A DNA stretch of 64,000 nucleotides from Pontivivens nitratireducens (GTDB lineage: Bacteria > Pseudomonadota > Alphaproteobacteria > Rhodobacterales > Rhodobacteraceae): NCBI RefSeq assembly GCF_014235845.1, contig NZ_JACJUQ010000003.1:124001-188000 (forward strand). The letters are read 5' to 3'. Position numbers and translations under genes: made by a program. The notes below the pieces were generated by a model that saw only the letters and a program-made list of their open reading frames with translations, was not told the DNA's origin and searched no databases. Positions 10,172-22,316 of this stretch are shown here, piece after piece (within the stretch, counting starts at the first letter, position 1; the number at the start of each line of letters is the position of its first letter).

Positions 10172-10221
10172 CGGGGTCTCCGCTACGGGGTCGGTCCGGC
10201 TGTTTCTACGTTGTCTTCTAC

Positions 10222-10253
10222 GAACGCCCGCGACGGTTCCGTCGCGGGCGTTC
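10222..10253. terminator. Perfect 13-bp hairpin after gloB
   Basis: GAACGCCCGCGAC (10222-10234) and its exact complement (10241-10253) enclose a 6-base loop, 27 bases beyond the gloB stop and 50 bases upstream of the next minus-strand gene. The T-run is weak, so termination by stem strength or attenuation between the two genes is inferred. Confidence 0.65.
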
Positions 10254-10279
10254 GGTGGATCCTGGAAGTTCGGGGGCTC

Positions 10280-11047
10280 CTAGAAATTGTCCTTGCGGTT
10301 GCGCACCTCGGTAAAGACCTCGGCATCGGTGGCGTCCGACATGCCGACGGCGGATTTCACGCTGGCGATATGTGCGCGCAGGAACGGGTTCGTGGCCTTC
10401 TCCTCCGCCAGAGAGGAGGGGACCGTAGGCATGTTGCGTTGCCGCGCCTCGTCTATGCGCGCGGCCCGCGCGATCAGGTCGTGATTGTCGGATTCGATGC
10501 TGAGCGCGAATTTCGCATTGCTCTGCGTGTATTCGTGACCGGAATAGACGATGGTGCTGTCGGGCATGTTGAGGAATTTCTGCATGGAGGCCCACATCAT
10601 CGGGCCGTCCCCCTCGAACAGCCGCCCGCATCCCAGCGCCATCAGGCTGTCGGCGGAAAACACAGCATCGGAATCGGGGAAGTGGAACGCGATGTGCCCG
10701 ACCGTGTGCCCCGATACGTCGAGCACGTGGCCCTCGCTTTCCCCGATGGTGACGGTGTCGCCTTCCTCCACAGCCTGATCCAGCGTCGGCAGGCGGTGGG
10801 CGTCGGCCTTGCCGCCGATAACCTTGCAGCCGTATTTGCTGCGCAGTTCCTCCACCCCCTGAATGTGGTCGTCGTGGTGATGGGTCAGCAGGATCATGTC
10901 GAGGTCGAGCCCCCGCGCATCCAGTGCGGCGATCAGGGGGGCGGCTTCGGGTACATCGACGATGGCGACGGTGCCGGTCGCGGCGTCGCGCAGGATATAG
11001 GCGTAGTTGTCCGAAAGACAGGGAACGGTCTGAATGTCGAGGGCCAT
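10280..11047 (-). CDS. gloB: Hydroxyacylglutathione hydrolase (glyoxalase II)
   Basis: The enzyme hydrolyses S-lactoylglutathione, finishing glutathione-dependent methylglyoxal detoxification. The 255-residue protein has the metallo-beta-lactamase signature THHHDDH at residues 55-61, the SGHTVGHI histidine, an SADSLMALGCGRLFEG segment and the C-terminal YSGHEYTQSN motif with the glutathione-binding tail. It is transcribed divergently from a methyltransferase gene 63 bases away, sharing a promoter region. Confidence 0.93.
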   Translation of the reverse strand: MALDIQTVPCLSDNYAYILRDAATGTVAIVDVPEAAPLIAALDARGLDLDMILLTHHHDDHIQGVEELRSKYGCKVIGGKADAHRLPTLDQAVEEGDTVTIGESEGHVLDVSGHTVGHIAFHFPDSDAVFSADSLMALGCGRLFEGDGPMMWASMQKFLNMPDSTIVYSGHEYTQSNAKFALSIESDNHDLIARAARIDEARQRNMPTVPSSLAEEKATNPFLRAHIASVKSAVGMSDATDAEVFTEVRNRKDNF

Positions 11048-11110
11048 GGTATGAGGCTCCTTCCTTGGCTAGTGTCATCTTGAAACTGTGTCATCAGGGC
11101 AGATAGCGCA

Positions 11111-11878
11111 ATGCATCTCGATGTCGTCGATTTGAAGGCTTTCTACTATCGCACCCGACTGGGGCGCGGCGCGCAATCGGCGCTGCAGCGCTGTCTGCGT
11201 GGCATGTGGCCCGATGTCAGCGGGCAAAGCGTGGTGGGCTACGGCTTCGCCGCGCCGTTCCTGCGACCCTTCATGGCCGAGGCGGACCGGCTGATGAGCT
11301 TCATGCCTGCGCCGCAGGGCGTGATGCCGTGGCCGCCCGGGCTGCCGAATCTCAGCGCGCTGGTGCAGGAGACGCACTGGCCCGCGCAGGCAGGCTCCAT
11401 CGACCGGATCGTTGTCGCCCACGGGTTGGAAACATGTGAACGCCCCGGCGCCTTGCTGGAGGAGATCTGGCGCGTTCTGGCGCCGGGGGGGCGCGTGATC
11501 TTCATCGTGCCGAACCGCACCGGCATGTGGGCGCAGCGTGACGTCACCCCCTTCGGCCACGGGCGGCCCTACAGTTTCGGGCAGCTCGACACCCAGCTGC
11601 GCGCGCATCGGTTCGAACCGCTGGTGCGTGAGGCGGCGTTGTATCTGCCCCCTTCGCACAGGCGCGGCATGTTGCGGATGCAGGGAACGGCGGAGCGGTT
11701 GGGCGTGCGGTTGCGCGCGCATCGTCTGGCTGGCGCATTGGTGGTGGAGGCCGTCAAACAGGTTCACGCCCTGCCTCGGGGCAAGAAACGCGAGGCCCGC
11801 ACGACCATCAGCATATTGAGCGGTCTGGGCGTGCCGGAACCGGGTCGCGCAGGGCGAAGTGTTGCGGATTCGCCCTGA
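11111..11878 (+). CDS. Class I SAM-dependent methyltransferase (methyltransferase-11 type)
   Basis: The 255-residue protein has the later methyltransferase motifs clearly: SIDRIVVAHGLE and the L-EEIWRVLAPGGRVIFIVPN strand-turn that follows the SAM site. The first glycine motif is degenerate (VVGYGFAAPF), as in many methyltransferase-11 proteins. Its substrate is unknown. The divergent arrangement with gloB suggests a shared stress or detoxification context, but that is only inference. Confidence 0.75.
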   Translation: MHLDVVDLKAFYYRTRLGRGAQSALQRCLRGMWPDVSGQSVVGYGFAAPFLRPFMAEADRLMSFMPAPQGVMPWPPGLPNLSALVQETHWPAQAGSIDRIVVAHGLETCERPGALLEEIWRVLAPGGRVIFIVPNRTGMWAQRDVTPFGHGRPYSFGQLDTQLRAHRFEPLVREAALYLPPSHRRGMLRMQGTAERLGVRLRAHRLAGALVVEAVKQVHALPRGKKREARTTISILSGLGVPEPGRAGRSVADSP

Positions 11879-12141
11879 ATCGCACGCTGCTGCTGTGCAA
11901 CTGCGACATAAATCACCCGGATTCATGGGTCGAAACTGCGTTATATGACCTGCATTTAGGCTAAGGGTTTGTAGTTGCTGAGAAGTCCAATTGCGGTTCA
12001 GGCTTTTGATTATATTGCCCTGTGCGAAATGCTCTGCTATCACCCGCCCAGTTTCATCCGCAGGCCGCCCAACCGGCCGGTCATGAATCACTGCGGCCCG
12101 TCGGTCATGCCCGATGGTCTGCTCAAGAATGGGGTGCCCCC

Positions 12142-12701
12142 TTGGCAACAGCATCCGCCCATGTCTCCGGAATCGCGGGACGCTACGCGACGGCTCTGTT
12201 CGAGCTCGCACAGGAAGACGATTCCGTCGCGCAGGTCGAAGCCGACCTGACCGCGATCGAATCCGCATTGGCCGACAGCGCCGACCTGCGGGAGTTGATC
12301 TCCTCGCCGGTCTACAGCCGTACGGACCAGCAGAACGCCATGCGCGCACTGGCGCAGGCCATGTCGCTCGGCAATACGGTCAGCAACGGACTGGAGCTGA
12401 TGGCTTCGCGCCGTCGCCTGTTCGTGCTGCCGGACGTGATCGCCGCCGTAAAGGCGCTGGCCGCCGATGCGCGCGGTGAGGTCACGGCAGAGGTTACATC
12501 TGCGACGCCGCTGTCCTCGGAACAGCTCGACGCGCTCTCCGCATCGCTCAAGGCCTCCGTCGGCCGTGACGTGACACTGAACACGACAGTCGATGAGAAG
12601 ATCATCGGCGGTCTCATCGTCAAGGTAGGCTCGAAGATGATCGACACCTCGATCGCTTCGAAGCTCGCCGCCATGAAAAACGTAATGAAAGAGGTCGGAT
12701 A

Positions 12702-12702
<1 letters not shown>
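12142..12702 (+). CDS. atpH: ATP synthase F1 subunit delta
   Basis: Delta links the F1 catalytic head to the peripheral stalk. The mature-looking sequence begins [22 protein letters not shown] and ends [21 protein letters not shown], both typical. I place the start at the TTG at 12142 (186 residues) because family homology begins there; no ATG or GTG sits at the right place, and the frame stays open to an ATG at 12022. GGGGTG upstream is a weak ribosome site, so a rare TTG start is proposed. The stop overlaps the atpA start by one base. Confidence 0.88.
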
Positions 12703-14240
<1,538 letters not shown>

Positions 14241-14276
14241 TCCGTCGCAGATAGTTAAGGGAAGGGAGCAAGGCAT

Positions 14277-16588
<2,312 letters not shown>

Positions 16589-16641
16589 TGAACTCTGTCG
16601 CGGTTTCGGGGTCAGCCTGAAACCGCACCGAACAGGAGGCT

Positions 16642-17055
16642 ATGATGGCCGATACGATGCAGTTCGATCTCGTCAGCCCCGAGCGGAGCCTCCACTCCGC
16701 TCAGGTCACGCGCGTTCAGCTTCACGGTGAAGAGGGCGAGATGACGGTCATGCCGAATCACGTCCCGACACTGACCCTTCTGCGTCCCGGTTTCATGACG
16801 GTGCATGAGGGCGGTGAGGTTCACGATTACATCGTGACCGGCGGTTTCGCGGAAATCGGTCCCGACGGTCTGACCGTGTTGGCAGAGCAGGCAACCCTGC
16901 GCGCCGACGTCACGACCGACTGGATCGAACGGGTGATCGACGCGGCCGAGAAGGCAGCACTCGACGCGCCCGCAGATATCCACATCACCATGAACCAGCG
17001 CGTGAACCACGCACGGTTTCTGGCGCAGCAATTGGGTATCACGCCCAATATCTGA
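16642..17055 (+). CDS. atpC: ATP synthase F1 subunit epsilon
   Basis: Epsilon regulates F1 and couples the rotor to the c-ring. The 137-residue protein carries the N-terminal beta-sandwich (MQFDLVSPERSLHSAQV, EGEMTVMPNHVPTLTLLRPG) and a C-terminal helical part. AGGAGG lies 4 bases before the ATG at 16642; an ATG follows directly as the next codon. It ends the F1 operon, with a strong terminator 20 bases after the stop. Confidence 0.95.
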   Translation: MMADTMQFDLVSPERSLHSAQVTRVQLHGEEGEMTVMPNHVPTLTLLRPGFMTVHEGGEVHDYIVTGGFAEIGPDGLTVLAEQATLRADVTTDWIERVIDAAEKAALDAPADIHITMNQRVNHARFLAQQLGITPNI

Positions 17056-17074
17056 GCCTTGGTGCAGACTACCT

Positions 17075-17103
17075 AAAAACCCCGTCGATCCGGCGGGGTT
17101 TTT
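17075..17103 (+). terminator. Rho-independent terminator of the atp operon
   Basis: AAAAACCCCG (17075-17084) pairs with CGGGGTTTTT (17094-17103), and the T-run continues. It is an intrinsic terminator directly after atpC, separating the F1 operon from the lectin-domain gene whose start is only 17 bases beyond it. Confidence 0.92.
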
Positions 17104-17119
17104 TCGTTAAAGCGTTGAT

Positions 17120-17470
17120 ATGAGAAGAATTGACACAAATTGGCTGGGCGTCGCGGAAGGGTTCGTGACGATGTTCGATCACTGGTCCGATGCCACGGAT
17201 ATGTGGGACGGTCTGGGGGAGCGTCGGGTGGAAAAACCGGTCGCGTTCGGCGGGGCCTTCGCCTCGATCCCGGTGGTGCATCTGTCGCCCACCCTGATCG
17301 ACGCCCATTCCGATACCTATCTCAGGCTCAACATTCGGGCAGAGGAGATCAGCGAGACCGGCTTCGTCATGGCGGTCAGCGTCTGGGACGATACGCGCAT
17401 CGCGCGCCTGGGGATCGACTGGCAGGCGCTGGGGCCGCTGGACGACCCGGATGAGAAATGGGACGTTTGA
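17120..17470 (+). CDS. H-type lectin domain protein
   Basis: The 116-residue protein matches the H-type lectin fold (known from snail agglutinin and discoidin). It has VAFGGAFASIPVVHLSPTLID, then SDTYLRLNIRAEEISETGFVM, and ends in WDDTRIARLGIDWQALG, the usual repeating beta-strand and final tryptophan pattern. H-type lectins bind N-acetylgalactosamine as small oligomers. There is no signal peptide, so it may be cytoplasmic or released otherwise. It starts 17 bases after the atp terminator, and how it is expressed is unclear. It could also be a phage-tail-derived domain. Family assignment is by pattern recognition. Confidence 0.72.
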   Translation: MRRIDTNWLGVAEGFVTMFDHWSDATDMWDGLGERRVEKPVAFGGAFASIPVVHLSPTLIDAHSDTYLRLNIRAEEISETGFVMAVSVWDDTRIARLGIDWQALGPLDDPDEKWDV

Positions 17471-17488
17471 CGGGTCAGCAATCTCGGC

Positions 17489-17947
17489 TTAGGACCAGAC
17501 CAGATCGGGCCCGCTGCGGAAATACGATACATTGTTCGTGAACATGCTGTCGGGGCGCAACCGTATGAACCGCCCCGACGGATCGTCGATCCGTGCGATA
17601 TTATCCACGAACCACTGGTTCCAATCGGACGCCTTGCCCAGATAGCGGTTTAACAAGCGCCGGAACCGCGCGGGGTCGTTCGGCTCGATGCTGGCGCTGC
17701 CGCGCAATCCGAGGTGCAACAGGATGCCTGCCGCCGGATCGAACTCGGTGATCTCTACCGCGCAGGCGGGGTGTGAGGTCAGACGGCGGACGGAACTGCT
17801 GTCCTCGCTTCCCAGCATCCACAGGGCGTCGTCCTCCCACAGAAACCAGACCGGCGCATTGCACGGCGCTCCGTCGGACGAAACGCTGGACAGGATCGCC
17901 ATCAGCGGTCTGGTGAGCAGGACCTGCGGATCAAAGGGTGTCGGCAT
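17489..17947 (-). CDS. Pyridoxamine 5'-phosphate oxidase-like FMN/F420-binding protein
   Basis: The 152-residue protein has the split-barrel pattern of the PNPOx-like superfamily: LMAILSSVSSDGAPCNAPVWFLWEDDALWML, VRRLTSHPACAVEITEF and a C-terminal RLRPDSMF segment. Such proteins bind flavin or F420 and many have unknown reactions; it is not the PdxH biosynthetic enzyme, being too short and lacking its C-terminal region. It lies 6 bases after the prs stop on the same strand, so it is probably cotranscribed with prs. Confidence 0.8.
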   Translation of the reverse strand: MPTPFDPQVLLTRPLMAILSSVSSDGAPCNAPVWFLWEDDALWMLGSEDSSSVRRLTSHPACAVEITEFDPAAGILLHLGLRGSASIEPNDPARFRRLLNRYLGKASDWNQWFVDNIARIDDPSGRFIRLRPDSMFTNNVSYFRSGPDLVWS

Positions 17948-17953
17948 CGCGCC

Positions 17954-18973
17954 TCACTTCATCGGATAGAATGCCTCGTAAATCGGGCCGAGAGTGTCCT
18001 CATTGAACAGCGATGACACGCTGGATCCGTTCGAGATGTTGAGGATCGCTTGCGCGAACATCGGGCCGATGGGCACGACCCGGATGCGCGGCTCGTCCTG
18101 CACGGGCTGGGGTTGCTCGATCGAGTCCGTGACGACCAGCGATTTCAGGACCGAACCGGCGATGCGCCCCACGGCGGGGCCGGACAGGACGCCGTGCGAG
18201 ATATAGGCGTGAACCTCCCTGGCGCCGCCCTCCTGCTGCAACAGTTCGGCGGCCTTGCACAGGGTGCCGGCGGTGTCGCAGATGTCGTCCACGATGATGC
18301 AGACGCGATCCTTCACGTCACCGATGATCATCATCTCCTCGATCTCACCGGGTTTGGAGCGCCGTTTGTCCACGATGGCAAGTCCGGCACCGATCCGCTT
18401 GGCCAATTCGCGGGCCCGCGCCACACCGCCCACATCGGGGGAGACGACGGTGACCTCGCTCAGGTCGGGGAATTGCTGCTTGATGTCGAGAGCGAAGACC
18501 GGCGCGGCATAGAGGTTGTCCACCGGAATGTCGAAGAAGCCCTGAATCTGGCCCGCATGCAGGTCCATCGTCAGAACCCGGTCAACGCCGGCCTGCGCGA
18601 TCAGGTTTGCCACCAGCTTGGCTGAGATCGGCGTGCGCGCGGCGGTGCGCCGGTCCTGCCGTGCATATCCGAAATAGGGAATCACTGCCGTCACCCGCTG
18701 GGCGGAGGATCTGCGCAGCGCATCCGCCATGATCAGCAGTTCCATCAGGTTGTCGTTCGCCGGGTTGGACGTGGACTGGATGATGAACATGTCCTCATCA
18801 CGGACATTGTCGAAAACCTCGACAAAGATCTCCTTGTCGTTGAATCGTTCGACCCGCGCGTTGGCCAGGTTCACGGGGGCGCCGCGATAGACCGTCATCC
18901 GCCGGGCGATGTTGCCGGCCAGCTCCTTGTTCGCGTTTCCGGATATGAGCTTCAGGTTGATGTCGGATTTCAT
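17954..18973 (-). CDS. prs: Ribose-phosphate pyrophosphokinase
   Basis: The enzyme makes PRPP from ribose 5-phosphate and ATP for nucleotide, histidine and NAD synthesis. The 339-residue protein has [16 protein letters not shown], the [20 protein letters not shown] region, the [19 protein letters not shown] motif, the flexible loop KRRSKPGE and the PRPP-binding [14 protein letters not shown]. It is about 24 residues longer than the E. coli enzyme. I chose the ATG at 18973, preceded by AGAGGAC; the open frame to 19054 has no support. Confidence 0.96.
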   Translation of the reverse strand: MKSDINLKLISGNANKELAGNIARRMTVYRGAPVNLANARVERFNDKEIFVEVFDNVRDEDMFIIQSTSNPANDNLMELLIMADALRRSSAQRVTAVIPYFGYARQDRRTAARTPISAKLVANLIAQAGVDRVLTMDLHAGQIQGFFDIPVDNLYAAPVFALDIKQQFPDLSEVTVVSPDVGGVARARELAKRIGAGLAIVDKRRSKPGEIEEMMIIGDVKDRVCIIVDDICDTAGTLCKAAELLQQEGGAREVHAYISHGVLSGPAVGRIAGSVLKSLVVTDSIEQPQPVQDEPRIRVVPIGPMFAQAILNISNGSSVSSLFNEDTLGPIYEAFYPMK

Positions 18974-19091
18974 CGGGGCAGTCCTCTTGAACGGCATGGG
19001 AAACCTCTGTGGCACGTTATGGGCGGGCAATATCATTGAGTACGCGCTATGCAAAGCCTATCTGAGGAAACGTCACGAATCGGAGCGGCAC

Positions 19092-19700
19092 ATGACACAG
19101 ATCGACTACTACCTCTTCCCCCTCTCGCCCTTTACCTATCTTGCGGGAACGAAACTGGAGGAGATCGCCCAGAAGCACGGCGCCAGCGTGAATTACAAGC
19201 CGTTCGATCTGTTCCGCGTCTTTGCCGAGCATGGCACCCAGTTGCCGGGAAAGCGTCACCCCTCACGTCAGAGCTACCGTTTGCAGGAAATCGCGCGGAT
19301 CGCCCGGATGAACGACCTGCCGGTAAATCCCCGGCCGCTGCACTGGCCCACGGACCCCAAGCGCGCCGCGGCGGCGATCATCTACGCGCAGGAATTCGCG
19401 CATGAGCATTCCAGAGGCGATGTCGGCAAGCTGAGCTTCGAGATCCTGTCGGCCTGCTGGGCACGGGAGCAGGACATCGCGCGTGAGGACGTGATCGAGA
19501 CCTGTCTGACCGCTGCGGGCTTCGACGCGGGGATCGCGCAGCGTGACCTGCAATCGGCGCTGGATATCTATGAGCGCAACACGGATGAGGCGCTGGCCGC
19601 GAATGTGTTCGGCGCGCCGACCTATGTGCATGGCAACGACGTGTTCTGGGGACAGGACCGTTTGCCGTATCTGGACGCTCATCTGGCGGTGACCGGCTGA
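19092..19700 (+). CDS. DsbA-family 2-hydroxychromene-2-carboxylate isomerase-like protein
   Basis: The 202-residue protein is a kappa-class GST/DsbA-fold protein. It begins with a thioredoxin strand and the SPFTYLAG active-site position where DsbA has CxxC, so it is non-redox. It has the FGAPTYVHG cis-proline motif and WGQDRLPYLDAHL at the end, as in HCCA isomerases. Those act with glutathione in naphthalene-type aromatic degradation, but most homologues have no known substrate. It is divergent from prs and overlaps the following lipoprotein gene (TGATG). Confidence 0.85.
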   Translation: MTQIDYYLFPLSPFTYLAGTKLEEIAQKHGASVNYKPFDLFRVFAEHGTQLPGKRHPSRQSYRLQEIARIARMNDLPVNPRPLHWPTDPKRAAAAIIYAQEFAHEHSRGDVGKLSFEILSACWAREQDIAREDVIETCLTAAGFDAGIAQRDLQSALDIYERNTDEALAANVFGAPTYVHGNDVFWGQDRLPYLDAHLAVTG

Positions 19701-20020
19701 TGCGGGGGGATTTTGCAAACGCCGCGACGGGTCTGCGGCAGGGCTGTATCGCGGCCCCGTTGATGCTGGCGGCATGTGCGCCCCTCACGCTTGGGTCGGA
19801 CAGTCAGGTGGAGCGGGTGCGCAGCGGCATGTCGTTTCGCGATGTGGTGGCCGCGATCGGCCCCGCGCAGGCCTTTGAGCAGACGCGCGACAACCGCCTG
19901 ATCTGTACCGCGCATATCTATGACGAGACGTCGGAGCCGCGCTGGATTCACGTGGCCTATCAGGAGGCACGCGTTGTGCGGGCCAGTGACGGGCATATCG
20001 GATCGGAGTGTGAGGCATGA
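19700..20020 (+). CDS. Putative lipoprotein, possibly BamE-like fold
   Basis: The 106-residue protein has an N-terminal hydrophobic stretch ending in the lipobox LAAC (Cys 26), suggesting lipid anchoring. After it, VERVRSGMSFRDVVAAIGPA resembles the helical start of BamE/SmpA-type domains (GM...V...G.P), but the match is weak. It overlaps the genes on both sides (TGATG before, ATGA after), so it belongs to a three-gene operon with the isomerase and the hydrolase. Function is not known. Confidence 0.72.
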   Translation: MRGDFANAATGLRQGCIAAPLMLAACAPLTLGSDSQVERVRSGMSFRDVVAAIGPAQAFEQTRDNRLICTAHIYDETSEPRWIHVAYQEARVVRASDGHIGSECEA

Positions 20021-20796
20021 TGCTGGGCGGTGCGCAGACCGGACTGCACAAAACCGGATCGTCTGGACCCCGTGTCCTGCTCTCCCACTGCTCGCTGGCG
20101 CATTCGGGGGCGTGGCGTGGCATGTTGAGCCATCTGGGTGAGGTCCGGGCCGAGGCGCTGGACCTGCCCGGTCACGGCAAGTCGGAAACCGACCACACGC
20201 GGCGTCCGCGACGGCAGGCCGCGGATGCGATGCTCGAAGTGCTGGGCGACGGTCCCGCGCATCTGGTCGGGCACTCGTTCGGCGGTGGCGTTGTTCTGCG
20301 CACCGCGCTGGACCGACCCGAGGCCGTGGCCAGCGTCACCCTGATCGAACCGATGATGTTCTATCTGCTGGACCGTGACGATCCGGTCGCGATCGCTGAG
20401 GAGGCCGCCACGTCGCATTACGTTGATGCCGTCGCCAAAGGGGACGCGGAGCGTGCAGCCAAGGAGTTCATGGCCCTGTGGGGCAGTGGTGTGGCCTGGG
20501 ATGACATGCCGCAGAGCGTGCGTGACTATTCCGTCGCGCGGATGGATTTCGTTGCCTCCAGCGTTGACGATGTTACCGGGCGCGACAAGGATCAGATCAC
20601 GCTGGATCAGATCGCCTCGCTGCCTTGCCCGGTGCAGGTGATTGCCGGTGCGCAGACGCGCAATTCCGCCCTCGTCATATGTGAGAAGATCGCCAGCCGG
20701 CTCAGCACGCGACCTCATCTGGTGGCGGGCGCGGGGCATATGGTGCCGATCAGCCACCCGGCGGAGGTCGCGGCCCTGGTCCGGCAGATGTTCTAG
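20017..20796 (+). CDS. Alpha/beta-fold hydrolase
   Basis: The 259-residue protein has a nucleophile elbow GHSFGG near residue 87 and a late GAGHMVPISHP segment with the catalytic histidine, plus an HCSLAHSGAW oxyanion-hole region at the start. The reaction could be esterase, thioesterase or similar; nothing in the sequence fixes the substrate. It starts inside the stop of the lipoprotein gene (ATGA), and its stop overlaps the convergent threonine aldolase stop. Confidence 0.88.
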   Translation: MMLGGAQTGLHKTGSSGPRVLLSHCSLAHSGAWRGMLSHLGEVRAEALDLPGHGKSETDHTRRPRRQAADAMLEVLGDGPAHLVGHSFGGGVVLRTALDRPEAVASVTLIEPMMFYLLDRDDPVAIAEEAATSHYVDAVAKGDAERAAKEFMALWGSGVAWDDMPQSVRDYSVARMDFVASSVDDVTGRDKDQITLDQIASLPCPVQVIAGAQTRNSALVICEKIASRLSTRPHLVAGAGHMVPISHPAEVAALVRQMF

Positions 20797-21821
20797 AGCA
20801 GGGCGCTGAAGGCGTCGATCTGGTCCTGCGTCGTGGCCCAGTTGCACACCAGGCGCGCGCCCAGCAATTGGTGCGCGTCCCCCTCCAATGGGGCCTCGGG
20901 GATCAGGTAATATTGCGCCCCCGCCGCGTGCAGACGCTGATGCGCGGCCCGCGACAGGCGACAGAAGATCTGGTTGCCCTCGACCGGATGTATCAGCGCG
21001 TCGGTCCCGATGGCGCTGGCCAGTCGCGCGGCAGCATCGTTGGCCGCGCCCGCCAGTTCGCGCCACAGATCATGCGTCAGATAGGCGTCCATCTGCGCGG
21101 CGAGGTAGCGGTGCTTGGAAAACAGGTGCCCGCCACGCTTGCGCCGCCGCTCCAGCTCCTGCTGCTTCGCGCCGTCGCGCAGGATCACCGCCTCGACCCC
21201 CGGCAATCCGTTCTTGGTTCCGCCGAAAACCACGGCATCCAGACCCGTGCGCATCAGCTCCGCCGGGGTATAGCCGCCCGCCGCCATCGCGTTGGACAGT
21301 CGCGCACCGTCCAGATGCACCGCCATGCCCGCGCGATGCGCAATCCCGACCACCTCGGCTATTTCGGCCAATGGCCACAGGGTGCCTGCCTCGCTGAGAT
21401 TGGACAGCGACACGATTGCAGGCGGGACGGAGTGGATGCCGTTGGGCGTTTCAGCAATGGCACGGCTCAACGTTTCCGCCGTGAAGCGGCCATGCGCGCC
21501 GTCCATCAGGGTCAGCTTGCCACCGCCGATGAAGAATTCCGGCGCGCCGCCCTCGTCCTCCTCGATATGGGCCTGCCGGTGGCAGTAGATGCGCCCCCAG
21601 GGCGGGCATAGGCAAGCCAGCGCCAGTGCGTTCGCCGCGGTGCCGGTGGCGGCCAGCACCACCGCCGCGTCAGGCACATCGAACAGTGCGCGCAGGCGAT
21701 CCGCGACCGATACGCTCAGCGGATCGTTGCCATAGGGCATGGCATAGCCCTGATCGGCGCGGGTCAGCGCCTCCCAGACCCTGGGGTGCGTCGGGCCGGA
21801 ATTATCGGAGGCGAAATTCAT
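20793..21821 (-). CDS. Low-specificity L-threonine aldolase-like PLP enzyme
   Basis: The 342-residue fold-type I PLP protein begins NFASDNSGPTHPRVWEAL as in threonine aldolases, has LDGARLSNAMAAGG (PLP-binding aspartate) and VVFGGTKNGLPG carrying the PLP lysine. Its likely reaction is cleavage of threonine or allo-threonine to glycine and acetaldehyde. Its start overlaps the stop of the upstream cysteine-cluster gene by 4 bases, and it ends tail to tail over the hydrolase stop. Confidence 0.9.
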   Translation of the reverse strand: MNFASDNSGPTHPRVWEALTRADQGYAMPYGNDPLSVSVADRLRALFDVPDAAVVLAATGTAANALALACLCPPWGRIYCHRQAHIEEDEGGAPEFFIGGGKLTLMDGAHGRFTAETLSRAIAETPNGIHSVPPAIVSLSNLSEAGTLWPLAEIAEVVGIAHRAGMAVHLDGARLSNAMAAGGYTPAELMRTGLDAVVFGGTKNGLPGVEAVILRDGAKQQELERRRKRGGHLFSKHRYLAAQMDAYLTHDLWRELAGAANDAAARLASAIGTDALIHPVEGNQIFCRLSRAAHQRLHAAGAQYYLIPEAPLEGDAHQLLGARLVCNWATTQDQIDAFSALL

Positions 21822-22264
21822 GAAAGATCCTCCACGATGTGTTCTTCGTATTCTTCCTCATCGACCTCGAATTCCGCAACAGTGCGCCCGGCCATCGAAT
21901 GGCCAGCCTTCGCGACGCTTGCCATGTCGCCGGTCATCAGGGGGTGCCAGTCGGGGATCGGCTTGCCCTCATGCCGCAGGCGATAGGCGCAGGTCTGGGG
22001 CATCCAGTGCGCAATCTGGGGCAGGGTCTCCGCGTCGAGCACGACACAGCCCGGCACCAGTTGCTTTCGCAGGGCGTAGTTGCCGCAGCGGCAGGTTGCG
22101 GGATCGAACAGGCGGCAGGCGATGTCCGTGTAGGCGACGCCGCCAGTCTCCTCATCCTCCAGCTTCAGCAGGCAGCATTTGCCGCAGCCATCGCACAGCG
22201 CCTCCCATTCGGGGCGTGTCAAGGCGTCGAGCGGCAGGGTCCAGAACTTCGGGCGGTGTGTCAT
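21818..22264 (-). CDS. YcgN/UPF0260-family cysteine-cluster protein
   Basis: The 148-residue protein has the conserved cysteine pattern DGCGKCCLLKLEDEETG then CRLFDPATCRCGNY and LVPGCV, which matches the YcgN family, thought to bind a metal or Fe-S centre. The function is unknown. I start at 22264 (MTHRPKFW), as in homologues. It is the first gene of a two-gene unit with the threonine aldolase (4-base overlap). Confidence 0.88.
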   Translation of the reverse strand: MTHRPKFWTLPLDALTRPEWEALCDGCGKCCLLKLEDEETGGVAYTDIACRLFDPATCRCGNYALRKQLVPGCVVLDAETLPQIAHWMPQTCAYRLRHEGKPIPDWHPLMTGDMASVAKAGHSMAGRTVAEFEVDEEEYEEHIVEDLS

Positions 22265-22316
22265 GCGGCCGCTATACAGGCCCGGTGTCGATGCCGCCAG
22301 TGGGTGCCCCGCCCTG

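Noticed and set aside
11879-12141. Sigma-70 promoter for the atp operon
   Set aside because: TATATG- and TATATT-like words are present but no -35 stands at 16-18 bases; not reported as a promoter.
12022-12141. Upstream ATG as atpH start
   Set aside because: Would add 40 residues with no family similarity; homology begins at 12142.
18974-19054. Upstream start for prs
   Set aside because: The extra 27 residues match nothing and no ribosome site precedes them; AGAGGAC supports 18973.
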